Assembly: GCA_964599915.1 (NCBI GenBank)
Contig: CAZRHR010000091.1
Span: forward strand, 1 to 8,298
Direction of reading: 5' to 3'
Source: CAZRHR01 sp964599915
GTDB taxonomy: Bacteria; Bacteroidota; Bacteroidia; CAIKAF01
DNA: 8,298 nucleotides
Shown here: positions 1 to 6,117 of the stretch, piece by piece
Layout of the letters: each line of letters begins with the position of its first letter
Numbering within the stretch: position 1 is the first letter of the stretch
Program-made: the position numbers and the translations under genes
The notes under the pieces: generated by a model
Told to the model about the DNA's origin: nothing
The model's input: the letters and a program-made list of their open reading frames with translations, nothing else
The model's database searches: none

Positions 1-705
1 GCATAAAGTATAGACTGAAGACGATGATGGACTATAGGTTGATGTAAAATAGTGCGAAAAAGTTGTGGACAAGTTGGGATTTGAAATATACAACTGATAC
101 CAAGCACTTGTGCTTACAGGTCCAGTAGTAGAAGGATTCATCCAGTAATACCTGGCAGCGGTATAACTTGGAAGGGCTACCGCGTCATTTTGAATCATTC
201 TCGTCCAATCTTCCATGGTGGGCATGCGCCAATCGGTAAAACCGCCTTCGCTGAGGTTTCGACAAAAAATGAGTCCGTCTGTAAAATATCCTCCGGATGA
301 ACTGGTGGTGGCACTAAACATGGTAGGTGCGGCGACCGCGCCGGAAGCCGCTACGGTCAGTGCCTGCACTTGGCCCAAAGTGGTGAGTTCGTTGTTTTGA
401 ACGGCAGGTTGGCCTTCTACCCTTGCACCAAAACGTGCAGCTACGGGTTGGGTCGATTGTACATCTAAGGAAAAGGCAGGTTGGGTGGTGCCGATGCCAA
501 CTTTACCATCGTCGCGAACCACGAGCATGGTGTCTGAAGCGGTGTTGGAAATGAGCAGGGCATGGGTAGAAGATGTGTTTCCTGCGCTGCGAATATCTAA
601 TGCGCCTTGTGGCGTTTGGGTATTTACGCCTACATGTTGTGAGAAGCCTAGAGACGGAATGCAGCAAAGACTTATCCAAAGTCCAAAGCGAAAAATAGAT
701 GGCAT
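1..705 (-). CDS. Secreted surface protein with tail-fibre-like repeats and a DUF1566/Lcl-like domain (partial, C-terminus beyond left edge)
   Basis: Reading the minus strand from an ATG at 705 gives 235 codons with no stop before the window ends, so the 3' end is missing. In-frame TAA codons 6 and 12 bases upstream of the ATG fix the start region. Residues 1-23 look like a signal peptide: a basic start, a hydrophobic stretch FGLWISLCCIPSLG and a likely cut near GFSQ. Two copies of a motif common in Bacteroidota secreted proteins follow: HVGVNTQTP..ALDI at about 24-38 and KVGIGTTQP..SLDV at about 68-82. From about residue 138 the protein contains GYFTDGLIF and then GGFTDWRMPTMEDW (154-167). 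This matches the 'GLxW...G(Y/F)xDWRLPTxxEL' core of DUF1566/Lcl C-terminal or fibrobacter paralogous domains, with the typical later YYW...AWY stretch. It is probably exported and exposed at the cell surface. The true function is unknown, and I cannot see whether a type IX sorting tail follows. Confidence 0.8.
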   Translation of the reverse strand, partial: MPSIFRFGLWISLCCIPSLGFSQHVGVNTQTPQGALDIRSAGNTSSTHALLISNTASDTMLVVRDDGKVGIGTTQPAFSLDVQSTQPVAARFGARVEGQPAVQNNELTTLGQVQALTVAASGAVAAPTMFSATTSSSGGYFTDGLIFCRNLSEGGFTDWRMPTMEDWTRMIQNDAVALPSYTAARYYWMNPSTTGPVSTSAWYQLYISNPNLSTTFSHYFTSTYSPSSSSVYTLC

Positions 706-725
706 GGTATTTTAAACTTAAGGTT

Positions 726-755
726 TAAAGATAAGGTTTTTACCCTTAAATCAAG
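726..755 (-). promoter_or_regulatory. Candidate promoter of the left-edge surface protein gene
   Basis: On the minus strand TATCTTTA (726-733) matches the Bacteroidota -7 consensus TAnnTTTG at seven of eight positions. CTTG (752-755) lies 18 bp upstream as a possible -33 element. Transcription would start near 719, leaving a leader of about 14 bases before the ATG at 705. The motif is short and the region is AT-rich, so this is tentative. Confidence 0.4.
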
Positions 756-852
756 TCGTTTTAATATTCGGTCACCTTAAACTTTACACGAAAGAAAACT
801 TGAATTAAGGTCAGTGCACTGGAGGGGTGGCTGCGTGAGGGACAGCAACGAA

Positions 853-886
853 AATAGGGGAAAGGCCGTCAGGCATTTCCCCTATT
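853..886 (-). terminator. Strong stem-loop downstream of rpoD, likely terminator
   Basis: AATAGGGGAAA (853-863) and TTTCCCCTATT (876-886) are perfect 11-base inverse complements. Three more G-C pairs (865-867 with 872-874) close a four-base loop after one mismatch. The hairpin lies 43-76 bases past the rpoD stop codon. On the minus strand it ends in a short T run (TTTT, then CG), and no T run follows on the plus strand, so it best fits termination of rpoD. The T tract is weak, so a role in protecting the RNA 3' end is also possible. Confidence 0.6.
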
Positions 887-928
887 GTAGTGTATGGCCC
901 GACCCGTTAGGGGCACGCCCAAATAAAA

Positions 929-1792
929 TCAACCCAGATAGGCGCGCAAAAGTTTGCTTCGGGTGCTTTGACGTAATCTTTTTAAAGCTTTTTCCTTGAT
1001 TTGGCGCACACGCTCGCGGGTCAAATCGAATTTTTCGCCGATTTCGTCAATGGTCAACCCATGGTTCATGCCGATACCGAAATACAATTTGATGATTTCT
1101 TTCTCGCGTTCACTCAGGGTATCTAAAGTTCGCTCGATTTCCATTTGAAGGGATTCATGGAGCAATTCGCGGTCTGCTTTCGGAGAATCTTTATTGACCA
1201 TTACGTCATACAAGGTGGATTCTTCGCCGGCTACCAGCGGTGCGTCCATGGAAATATGGCGTCCGGAAATCTGGATTGAATCTTTGACTTTGTCTTCTGG
1301 CAAATCCAAAACAGAGGCCAATTCTTCTTCGGTAGGTTCGCGTTCGAATTCCTGCTCAAGTTTAGAAAAGGCTTTGTTGAGTTTATTCAATGAACCCACT
1401 TGGTTCAAAGGAAGGCGGACAATTCTGGAGTGTTCCGCGATGGCTTGGAGGATAGATTGGCGAATCCACCAAACGGCGTAAGAGATGAATTTAAAACCGC
1501 GGGTTTCATCGAAGCGTTGAGCGGCTTTGATGAGACCTAGGTTTCCTTCGTTGATTAAATCTGGAAGGCTAAGTCCTTGGTTTTGGTATTGTTTTGCTAC
1601 GGAAACTACGAATCGTAGGTTGGCTCTCGTAAGTTTTTCAAGTGCTTGCTGGTCACCTTGTTTGATGCGTCGGGCGAGCTCAACTTCTTCTTCTGCATTG
1701 ATTAATTCTTCTTTACCAATCTCTTGTAAATATTTATCCAGGGATCTGGATTCTCTATTGGTAATAGATTTGGTTATTTTGAGCTGGCGCAT
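929..1792 (-). CDS. rpoD: RNA polymerase primary sigma factor (sigma-70, RpoD/SigA), short Bacteroidota form
   Basis: This is the housekeeping sigma subunit that directs RNA polymerase to most promoters. The 287-residue protein begins MRQLKITKSITNRES, the standard start of Bacteroidota primary sigma factors, and lacks region 1.1 and the large non-conserved insert of proteobacterial RpoD. Region 1.2 spans about 15-48 (SLDKYLQEIGKEELI). Region 2 spans about 50-120 and includes the core-binding and -10 recognition segments NLRFVVSVAKQYQNQG, LIQ-like DLINEGNLGLIKAAQRFD and FKFISYAVWWIRQSI. Region 3 is about 128-205. Region 4 is about 216-270, with the -35 helix-turn-helix IDEIGEKFDLTRERVRQIKEKAL. 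It ends in the usual SKLLRAYLG. All key parts are intact and the length is normal. A clear promoter precedes it and a hairpin follows it, so it looks like a single-gene transcript. Confidence 0.97.
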   Translation of the reverse strand: MRQLKITKSITNRESRSLDKYLQEIGKEELINAEEEVELARRIKQGDQQALEKLTRANLRFVVSVAKQYQNQGLSLPDLINEGNLGLIKAAQRFDETRGFKFISYAVWWIRQSILQAIAEHSRIVRLPLNQVGSLNKLNKAFSKLEQEFEREPTEEELASVLDLPEDKVKDSIQISGRHISMDAPLVAGEESTLYDVMVNKDSPKADRELLHESLQMEIERTLDTLSEREKEIIKLYFGIGMNHGLTIDEIGEKFDLTRERVRQIKEKALKRLRQSTRSKLLRAYLG

Positions 1793-1828
1793 GGAGCAAA
1801 TAAGGGGTTAAAATAATCCGTAGGGGTG

Positions 1829-1860
1829 CAAAAGTACGGCAGTAGGTTTACATACACAAG
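1829..1860 (-). promoter_or_regulatory. Promoter of rpoD, Bacteroidota type (-33 CTTG / -7 TACTTTTG)
   Basis: On the minus strand TACTTTTG (1829-1836) is an exact TAnnTTTG -7 box. CTTG (1857-1860), a near match to the -33 TTTG element, lies exactly 20 bp upstream, within the spacing usual for Bacteroidota. Transcription would start near 1823, about 30 bases ahead of the rpoD ATG at 1792. The -33 element touches the foot of the hairpin that follows degP. Confidence 0.75.
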
Positions 1861-1891
1861 GAAGCCGGACTATTTTATCCGGCTTTTCCTT
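1858..1891 (-). terminator. Hairpin between degP and rpoD, probable terminator of degP
   Basis: AAGCCGGA (1862-1869) and TCCGGCTT (1878-1885) pair perfectly around an AT-only 8-base loop apart from one C. The foot can extend through AAGG (1858-1861) and CCTT (1888-1891) with a two-base bulge. It lies 26 bases past the degP stop. The minus-strand tail is CTTCCTTG rather than a clean T run, so termination would be imperfect or need help. Confidence 0.5.
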
Positions 1892-1916
1892 ACATGGTTG
1901 AGGTTTTAACTCAAAA

Positions 1917-3350
1917 TCAATGAAAAGAGTAATAGACTTTTTCTCCGGAAGGATAAACGCCTCCCACATAAAAACGTCTTTGGGTGTCTTGTGCTGCTTC
2001 TGCAAGGTCGTTTGCATTGCGAATGGGTTTGCCATTCATCTCGGTGATGATAAAACCTTGACGAATGCCTAGATGGCGTAGTTTCCCATCTCGTAGTTGT
2101 TTTACGCGTAAGCCATTGCGGACGCCTAAGCGGTACAGTTCCTGTTCTGGGACTTCTTCAAAATCAGCGCCAAAAGCTTCTACGGCTTCGGTTTGCCGGT
2201 CTAGAAGTCGGGTATCACCTGTTTTGTTTTTCAAGATGACCCGTACCCATTCTTCTTTGTTGTTTCTTAAAACCAATAGATTTACGGCGTCTCCAGGGCG
2301 GAAAAGTCCAATTTGCTCTTGCAGTTCTGAAACCGTTTTCACTGGAATATCTCCTACAGCCAAAATTAAATCGCCTGGTTTAATGCCAGCGGCTTCAGCG
2401 GCTCCTCCGGGGGTTGGGGCTTCCACCCACACACCGCGGCTATTCACCAGTCCTAAATCTCTGGCTTTATCAGGATTTAAATCTCGGATGGTCACGCCCA
2501 ATAAACCACGTTGTGGTGTTCCAAATTCAATGATGTCTTTGGCAATTTTTCTAGCCAGATTGGCCGGAATGGCGAAGGCATATCCGGAATAAGAGCCGGT
2601 ATTGGAGGCAATGGCCGTATTAATACCGATGAGTTCGCCCCTGACATTCACCAAGGCTCCACCTGAATTACCTGGATTCACGGCGGCATCCGTCTGGATA
2701 AATGACTCAATTTTATAATTTTCTCGAATCACATCGATATTTCTGGCTTTGGCACTCACAATACCGGCGGTTACTGTGGAGCTCAGGTTAAATGGATTAC
2801 CAATGGCAAGCGCCCATTCGCCTACCTTCACTTCATCTGAATTACCAAAAATGATGGGCGTGAGGTGATCGGCTTCAATTTTGAGGACCGCCAAATCTGT
2901 GGCCGGGTCCGCACCGATTAATCTGGCTTTGAGGGTACGTTGATCATTGAGAACCACTTCGATGTCTTCCGCACCTTGGATTACGTGGTTGTTGGTAATG
3001 ATATGTCCGGAGGCATCCATGATGACACCGGAGCCACTACCTGTTTGTATTCTAGGTTGCGGGCGACCAAAAGGGTGTCCAAAAAAGAAATCCCGCATGG
3101 GGTCATGAAATTGTTCTTGTCCCCTTGACCGTGTTTTGATGTGAACCACCGCGTTCAAGGTTAAATCTGCCGCCGAGGTAAAATCCGGTAAGGCCAAACC
3201 AGCCCATCCTTGGGAATAAGAGGCTTGTTGGGCAGGCATTTTTGATTCATACACCACCACGGTAGGGCGGGGGCCCCAAAGGTGGAATGCGCCTAAGGCA
3301 ATGATGCCACCACCTAAGGCCGAAAGAAAAGGTTGCATTTTCATTTTCAT
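1917..3350 (-). CDS. degP: Do-family (HtrA/DegP) periplasmic serine endopeptidase
   Basis: A quality-control protease/chaperone that degrades or holds misfolded proteins in the cell envelope. The 477-residue protein has an N-terminal hydrophobic segment (about 7-25), either a signal peptide or an anchor. A trypsin-like domain spans about 60-275. The catalytic triad is visible: His122 in ITNNHVI, Asp152 in TDLAVLKI and Ser229 in NPGNSGGALV. GSGSGVI and the AIGNPF.L..TVTAGIVSA block are also typical. PDZ1 (about 282-373) starts RGLLGV and contains GVWVEAPTPGGAAEAAGIKPGDLIL. A second, more divergent PDZ spans about 392-466 (GLRVKQL..GLRHLGI-like, GFIITEMNGKPI). The start has three in-frame ATGs in five codons (MKMKM), and I chose the first. 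It is divergent from dapF across a 209-bp gap and lies upstream of rpoD in the same direction, but the hairpin and promoter between them suggest separate transcription. Confidence 0.95.
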   Translation of the reverse strand: MKMKMQPFLSALGGGIIALGAFHLWGPRPTVVVYESKMPAQQASYSQGWAGLALPDFTSAADLTLNAVVHIKTRSRGQEQFHDPMRDFFFGHPFGRPQPRIQTGSGSGVIMDASGHIITNNHVIQGAEDIEVVLNDQRTLKARLIGADPATDLAVLKIEADHLTPIIFGNSDEVKVGEWALAIGNPFNLSSTVTAGIVSAKARNIDVIRENYKIESFIQTDAAVNPGNSGGALVNVRGELIGINTAIASNTGSYSGYAFAIPANLARKIAKDIIEFGTPQRGLLGVTIRDLNPDKARDLGLVNSRGVWVEAPTPGGAAEAAGIKPGDLILAVGDIPVKTVSELQEQIGLFRPGDAVNLLVLRNNKEEWVRVILKNKTGDTRLLDRQTEAVEAFGADFEEVPEQELYRLGVRNGLRVKQLRDGKLRHLGIRQGFIITEMNGKPIRNANDLAEAAQDTQRRFYVGGVYPSGEKVYYSFH

Positions 3351-3502
3351 AGCACTATTTCACTTCTTCTTAAGGTCATTGCTGTTCCCCATGCCAGAAA
3401 AATGGTGAAAGAAATCCATAGAAAATGGGCCTTTTCACCTCCCTAATCGGATCGGAGAACGGGCTAAACCCGAAATTAATATATTTTCTAAACGAAGGGA
3501 TG

Positions 3503-3510
3503 TACTTTTG
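3503..3510 (+). promoter_or_regulatory. -7 box of a promoter for dapF-mltG
   Basis: TACTTTTG is an exact match to the Bacteroidota -7 consensus TAnnTTTG and is identical to the rpoD box. It lies 49 bases ahead of the chosen dapF start (3560) and 19 ahead of the alternative ATG at 3530. No convincing -33 element is visible 17-23 bp upstream, where the sequence is AT-rich. Confidence 0.55.
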
Positions 3511-3559
3511 GTGTCTAATACGCGGTTAAATGATGTTAAGCGGGTCTCATTCCGGAGAA

Positions 3560-4357
3560 ATGGTTCGGTTTTTAAAAATGCATGGCGCTGGTAATGATTT
3601 TATTATGTTGGATTTGCGCCATATGCACCTCGACTTAACGCCAGAACGGGTGGCTGGTTTATGTCATCGGCATGTGGGGATTGGTGCAGATGGGCTTTTG
3701 GGCTTGTCCATGGAGTCGGGCATCGCCACCATGCATTATTACAATGCAGATGGATTTCCGGGGAGTTTTTGTGGCAATGGGGGCCGATGCTTCGCTTTTT
3801 TTGCGCATCATTTAGGATTAATCGAGGAAAATGTGCCCTTTACTTTCAAGGCCTCTGATGGACTGCATGTGGCCCGAATCCTATCCACGGAGGATACCGC
3901 CGCCCAAGTAGTTCTTGAGATGCAACCCGTAGGTCTGATAAGCTCATTTTTTGAAGCAGACCAAATGGATACGGGAAGCCCACATCTGGTGTTTTGGCCT
4001 CAGGCGCCTTTGGAAGGATTTGATGTAGCGCTTCATGGGAAAACTTGGCGACATCATGCGGCGTTTGGAGCCAAAGGCATCAACGTGAATTTTGCCTGGC
4101 GACTTCCCAATGGTTTGTTGGCCATGCGTACCTATGAGCGAGGCGTGGAGGCGGAAACCCTTGCGTGTGGAACGGGAACAGTGGCCGTGGCCTTAAGTGC
4201 TTATTCTAGGTTTGGAATTCCGGCGGGGACGCCCATTGAAGCAGCCGGAGGAACTTTGCAGGTCGATTTTTCACCTTCTCTTGAAGGATTTTCTCATATT
4301 TCACTCACCGGGCCGGCAGAAATTGTATTTTCGGGACAATGGAGCAACGTGCGATAA
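3560..4357 (+). CDS. dapF: Diaminopimelate epimerase
   Basis: Converts LL-diaminopimelate to meso-diaminopimelate in the cytoplasm, giving the peptidoglycan cross-linking residue and the precursor of lysine. The two catalytic cysteines are visible: Cys71 in SFCGNGGRC and Cys203 in LACGTGTVAVA. The N-terminal motif FLKMHGAGNDF, the HVGIGADGLL segment, NADGFPG and the GSPHLVFW stretch before the second half are also typical. The 265-residue length fits the family. I placed the start at 3560 because MVRFLKMHGAGNDF aligns with known DapF N-termini. ATGs at 3530 and 3533 in the same frame would add ten residues (MMLSGSHSGE) and cannot be excluded. The second motif reads CGTGTVA where most homologues have CGTGA, a mild change that leaves the cysteine intact. 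It is followed by mltG with a 19-bp overlap, so the two are probably cotranscribed. Confidence 0.95.
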   Translation: MVRFLKMHGAGNDFIMLDLRHMHLDLTPERVAGLCHRHVGIGADGLLGLSMESGIATMHYYNADGFPGSFCGNGGRCFAFFAHHLGLIEENVPFTFKASDGLHVARILSTEDTAAQVVLEMQPVGLISSFFEADQMDTGSPHLVFWPQAPLEGFDVALHGKTWRHHAAFGAKGINVNFAWRLPNGLLAMRTYERGVEAETLACGTGTVAVALSAYSRFGIPAGTPIEAAGGTLQVDFSPSLEGFSHISLTGPAEIVFSGQWSNVR

Positions 4358-5379
4358 GGTGGATTTTTTTAGGCTGCCTCTGGACCTTTTTAGGTTCAGG
4401 TTGTGGCTTTTATCAAACTTTTTTGGGCGCCAATGTAGAGGTCCCAGCTGGAGAAGAAGCTTGGGTGTATGTCCGAAGCTCCGACCATTTCGATGATTTT
4501 ATGGTGCATTTGGGAGCATCGGGATGGATAAAAGACACAGCCTCATTCCGGCGGTTGGTGGAGTGGTCGCAGTTTGAAGACAAGATTAAACCCGGGAGAT
4601 ACAAACTTACCGATGGAATGACCAACCTCGGTTTGTTGAAATTGCTTGGTTCAGGCCGGCAAGAGCCCGTAAAATTGGGTTTTCATCAAGTTCGGAGTAT
4701 TCAAGATTTGGCAGGTAAAGTGGGCCGGAAGATTGAAGCAGATTCTGCGTCTATTATGGCTTTGCTGACCGATACCGCTTGGATTCGTCAACATTTTGAG
4801 GTGTCGGCGGAGCAAGTGGGGGTCATTTTTATTCCCAATACGTACGAAATGTATTGGGCTACGCCGGCCGAATCGTTTTTGTTGAAAATGAAAAAAGAAT
4901 ATGATGCTTTTTGGACTGAGGCGCGGAAAGGACAGGCAGAGAAGCAGGGCTTAACGCAAGTGGAGGTAAGCATTTTGGCTTCCATTGTACAAATGGAGCA
5001 GGCTCGGCTATCCGAAGAATGGCCAAAAATTGCAGGTTTATACCTGAATCGCTTACGGGCCGGCATGAAATTACAAGCAGATCCTACGGTAAAATTTGCC
5101 CTTGGTGATTTCTCGCTGCGGCGTTTGTACAACGGACATTTGCAGGTTAATAGTCCTTACAATACTTATCTGTATGCAGGTTTACCGCCGGGTCCCATTT
5201 TTATTCCGGAGCCGGGTGCCATTGATGCGGTGTTAAAGGCTGAAAAACATAACTATATTTTCATGTGTGCCCATGCGGATCTTTCCGGACGTCATGCTTT
5301 CGCGGAAAGTTATGAGGCACATCTTCGATTGGCAAGGGCGTACCATCGGGCACTGGATGCCGCCGGAATAACAGAATAG
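4339..5379 (+). CDS. mltG: Endolytic murein transglycosylase MltG (YceG-like)
   Basis: MltG cleaves nascent glycan strands at the outer face of the inner membrane and sets their length. The 346-residue protein has a short N-terminus, one hydrophobic anchor (about 7-22), a LysM-like region (about 35-115) and the catalytic YceG/DUF175 domain (about 118-335). The catalytic glutamate is Glu220 in ILASIVQMEQA, matching the ASIVEKET motif of E. coli MltG. The usual first glutamate of that motif is Gln here. Downstream motifs are strong: KIAGLYLNRLRAGMKLQADP, VNSPYNTY, AGLPPGPIFIP and the closing AH..LSGRHAFAESYEAH. The sequence GSGC at the end of the membrane segment is not a canonical lipobox, so a membrane anchor is more likely than a lipid anchor. 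The start overlaps the dapF end by 19 bp in another frame. Both products serve peptidoglycan, consistent with one operon. Confidence 0.94.
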   Translation: MEQRAIRWIFLGCLWTFLGSGCGFYQTFLGANVEVPAGEEAWVYVRSSDHFDDFMVHLGASGWIKDTASFRRLVEWSQFEDKIKPGRYKLTDGMTNLGLLKLLGSGRQEPVKLGFHQVRSIQDLAGKVGRKIEADSASIMALLTDTAWIRQHFEVSAEQVGVIFIPNTYEMYWATPAESFLLKMKKEYDAFWTEARKGQAEKQGLTQVEVSILASIVQMEQARLSEEWPKIAGLYLNRLRAGMKLQADPTVKFALGDFSLRRLYNGHLQVNSPYNTYLYAGLPPGPIFIPEPGAIDAVLKAEKHNYIFMCAHADLSGRHAFAESYEAHLRLARAYHRALDAAGITE

Positions 5380-5454
5380 ATGCAATACTTGTTATTTGGA
5401 CCATCTGGGAAGTTGCCATGCTTTACTGGAATGGTTCGGTAGTATCCCAGCAGG

Positions 5455-6108
5455 TTAGGGGACAATCAGGTTTTCTTTGATGGCGGAAATCACTAAATCC
5501 ACGTTGTTCTTGGCCTGAAACTTTTTCATCAGGTTTTTGCGATGTGAAGCCACGGTATGGGCTGAAATAAAAATCTTATCACCAATTTCTTTGTTGGTCA
5601 ATCCTTCTGAAATCAGGGAGAGAATTTGAATTTCTCGTTCAGAAAGTTGCACCCGGTTTCCGTTGTTTTGGCTTAAATGTGATAAGGCATTGGCTTTGTT
5701 TAGCTTAAGCACATTGGAGCAAAAGAAGTTTTTGCCTAAAAGAATGGAATTAACGGCATCTACGATTTCTTGGTGGTCGCACTGTTTCAGGATGTAACCA
5801 TGAACGCCTCTACCCAAAATATTCACAACTTCTTCTACTTCTTCATTGGTGTCTAAAACCAGAATTTTGGTGTCAGGAAAATGAATAAGCAGGTGGTCAA
5901 TGAGATCTACGGCGGAAATACCTTGGATATTGAGCCCGATAACCACCACTTGTGGTTCATGGCTGCGAACCAGTTCCGGCACCCGTTCAAAATGCTCTGT
6001 TTCACCCACCACCTGAAAACCGGCTTTGGTTTGAAAAATAGATTTCAAACCCTGACGAATCAGGTAATGAGAATCAGCAATAAGGATCCGAATGGGGTTC
6101 GCAGTCAT
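5455..6108 (-). CDS. LuxR/NarL-type transcriptional regulator with an atypical receiver domain lacking the phosphoacceptor aspartate
   Basis: A 217-residue two-domain protein laid out like NarL/FixJ response regulators. The receiver fold spans about 5-122, followed by a linker and a LuxR-type helix-turn-helix at about 154-215 (LSEREIQILSLISEGLTNKE, then ISAHTVASHRKNLMKKF), which is complete and should bind DNA. The receiver is unusual. The acidic pair is reduced to Asp12-Ser13 (IADSH). The position of the phosphorylated aspartate is Gly58 (VVVIGLNIQG versus the usual VVLLDIxMPG). The switch Thr/Ser position is Asp86 (ILVLDTNEE). Only the conserved lysine, Lys108 in GYILK, remains. Ordinary phosphotransfer therefore looks impossible, and output may be constitutive or ligand-controlled. 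No histidine kinase gene is nearby. It starts 9 bp after the heme-degradation gene, so the two are probably cotranscribed. Its target genes are unknown. Confidence 0.9.
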   Translation of the reverse strand: MTANPIRILIADSHYLIRQGLKSIFQTKAGFQVVGETEHFERVPELVRSHEPQVVVIGLNIQGISAVDLIDHLLIHFPDTKILVLDTNEEVEEVVNILGRGVHGYILKQCDHQEIVDAVNSILLGKNFFCSNVLKLNKANALSHLSQNNGNRVQLSEREIQILSLISEGLTNKEIGDKIFISAHTVASHRKNLMKKFQAKNNVDLVISAIKENLIVP

Positions 6109-6117
6109 GGAATTTGC

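Noticed and set aside
814..999. 61-codon plus-strand frame between the left-edge gene and rpoD
   Set aside because: It runs through the post-rpoD hairpin and into the conserved C-terminus of rpoD, with no recognisable motif or ribosome site.
1808..2035. 75-codon minus-strand frame covering the degP-rpoD gap
   Set aside because: It overlaps the end of degP, the hairpin and the rpoD promoter, and its sequence looks like random translation.
2065..2592. 175-codon open frame on the plus strand
   Set aside because: It lies wholly inside degP on the opposite strand. The translation is rich in Ser, Arg, Lys and Pro with no domain pattern, while the degP frame shows a full conserved protease.
3460..3473. 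Short CGGG/CCCG hairpin in the degP-dapF gap
   Set aside because: The four-base stem is expected by chance. No riboswitch or operator pattern could be supported in this region.
4381..4410. Lipobox in MltG
   Set aside because: GSGC lacks the Leu/Val/Ile at -3 needed for lipoprotein processing. The segment fits the ordinary membrane anchor of MltG.
4788..5132. 114-codon minus-strand frame
   Set aside because: It is antisense to the most conserved part of mltG, with a biased Lys/Ser/Cys composition and no family features.
5405..5450. Imperfect hairpin (CTGGGA / TCCCAG) between the convergent ends of mltG and the LuxR-type gene
   Set aside because: The 6-bp foot encloses 34 bases with only poor inner pairing, and neither strand has a T run after it. 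I did not list it as a terminator, though some terminator for both genes is expected here.
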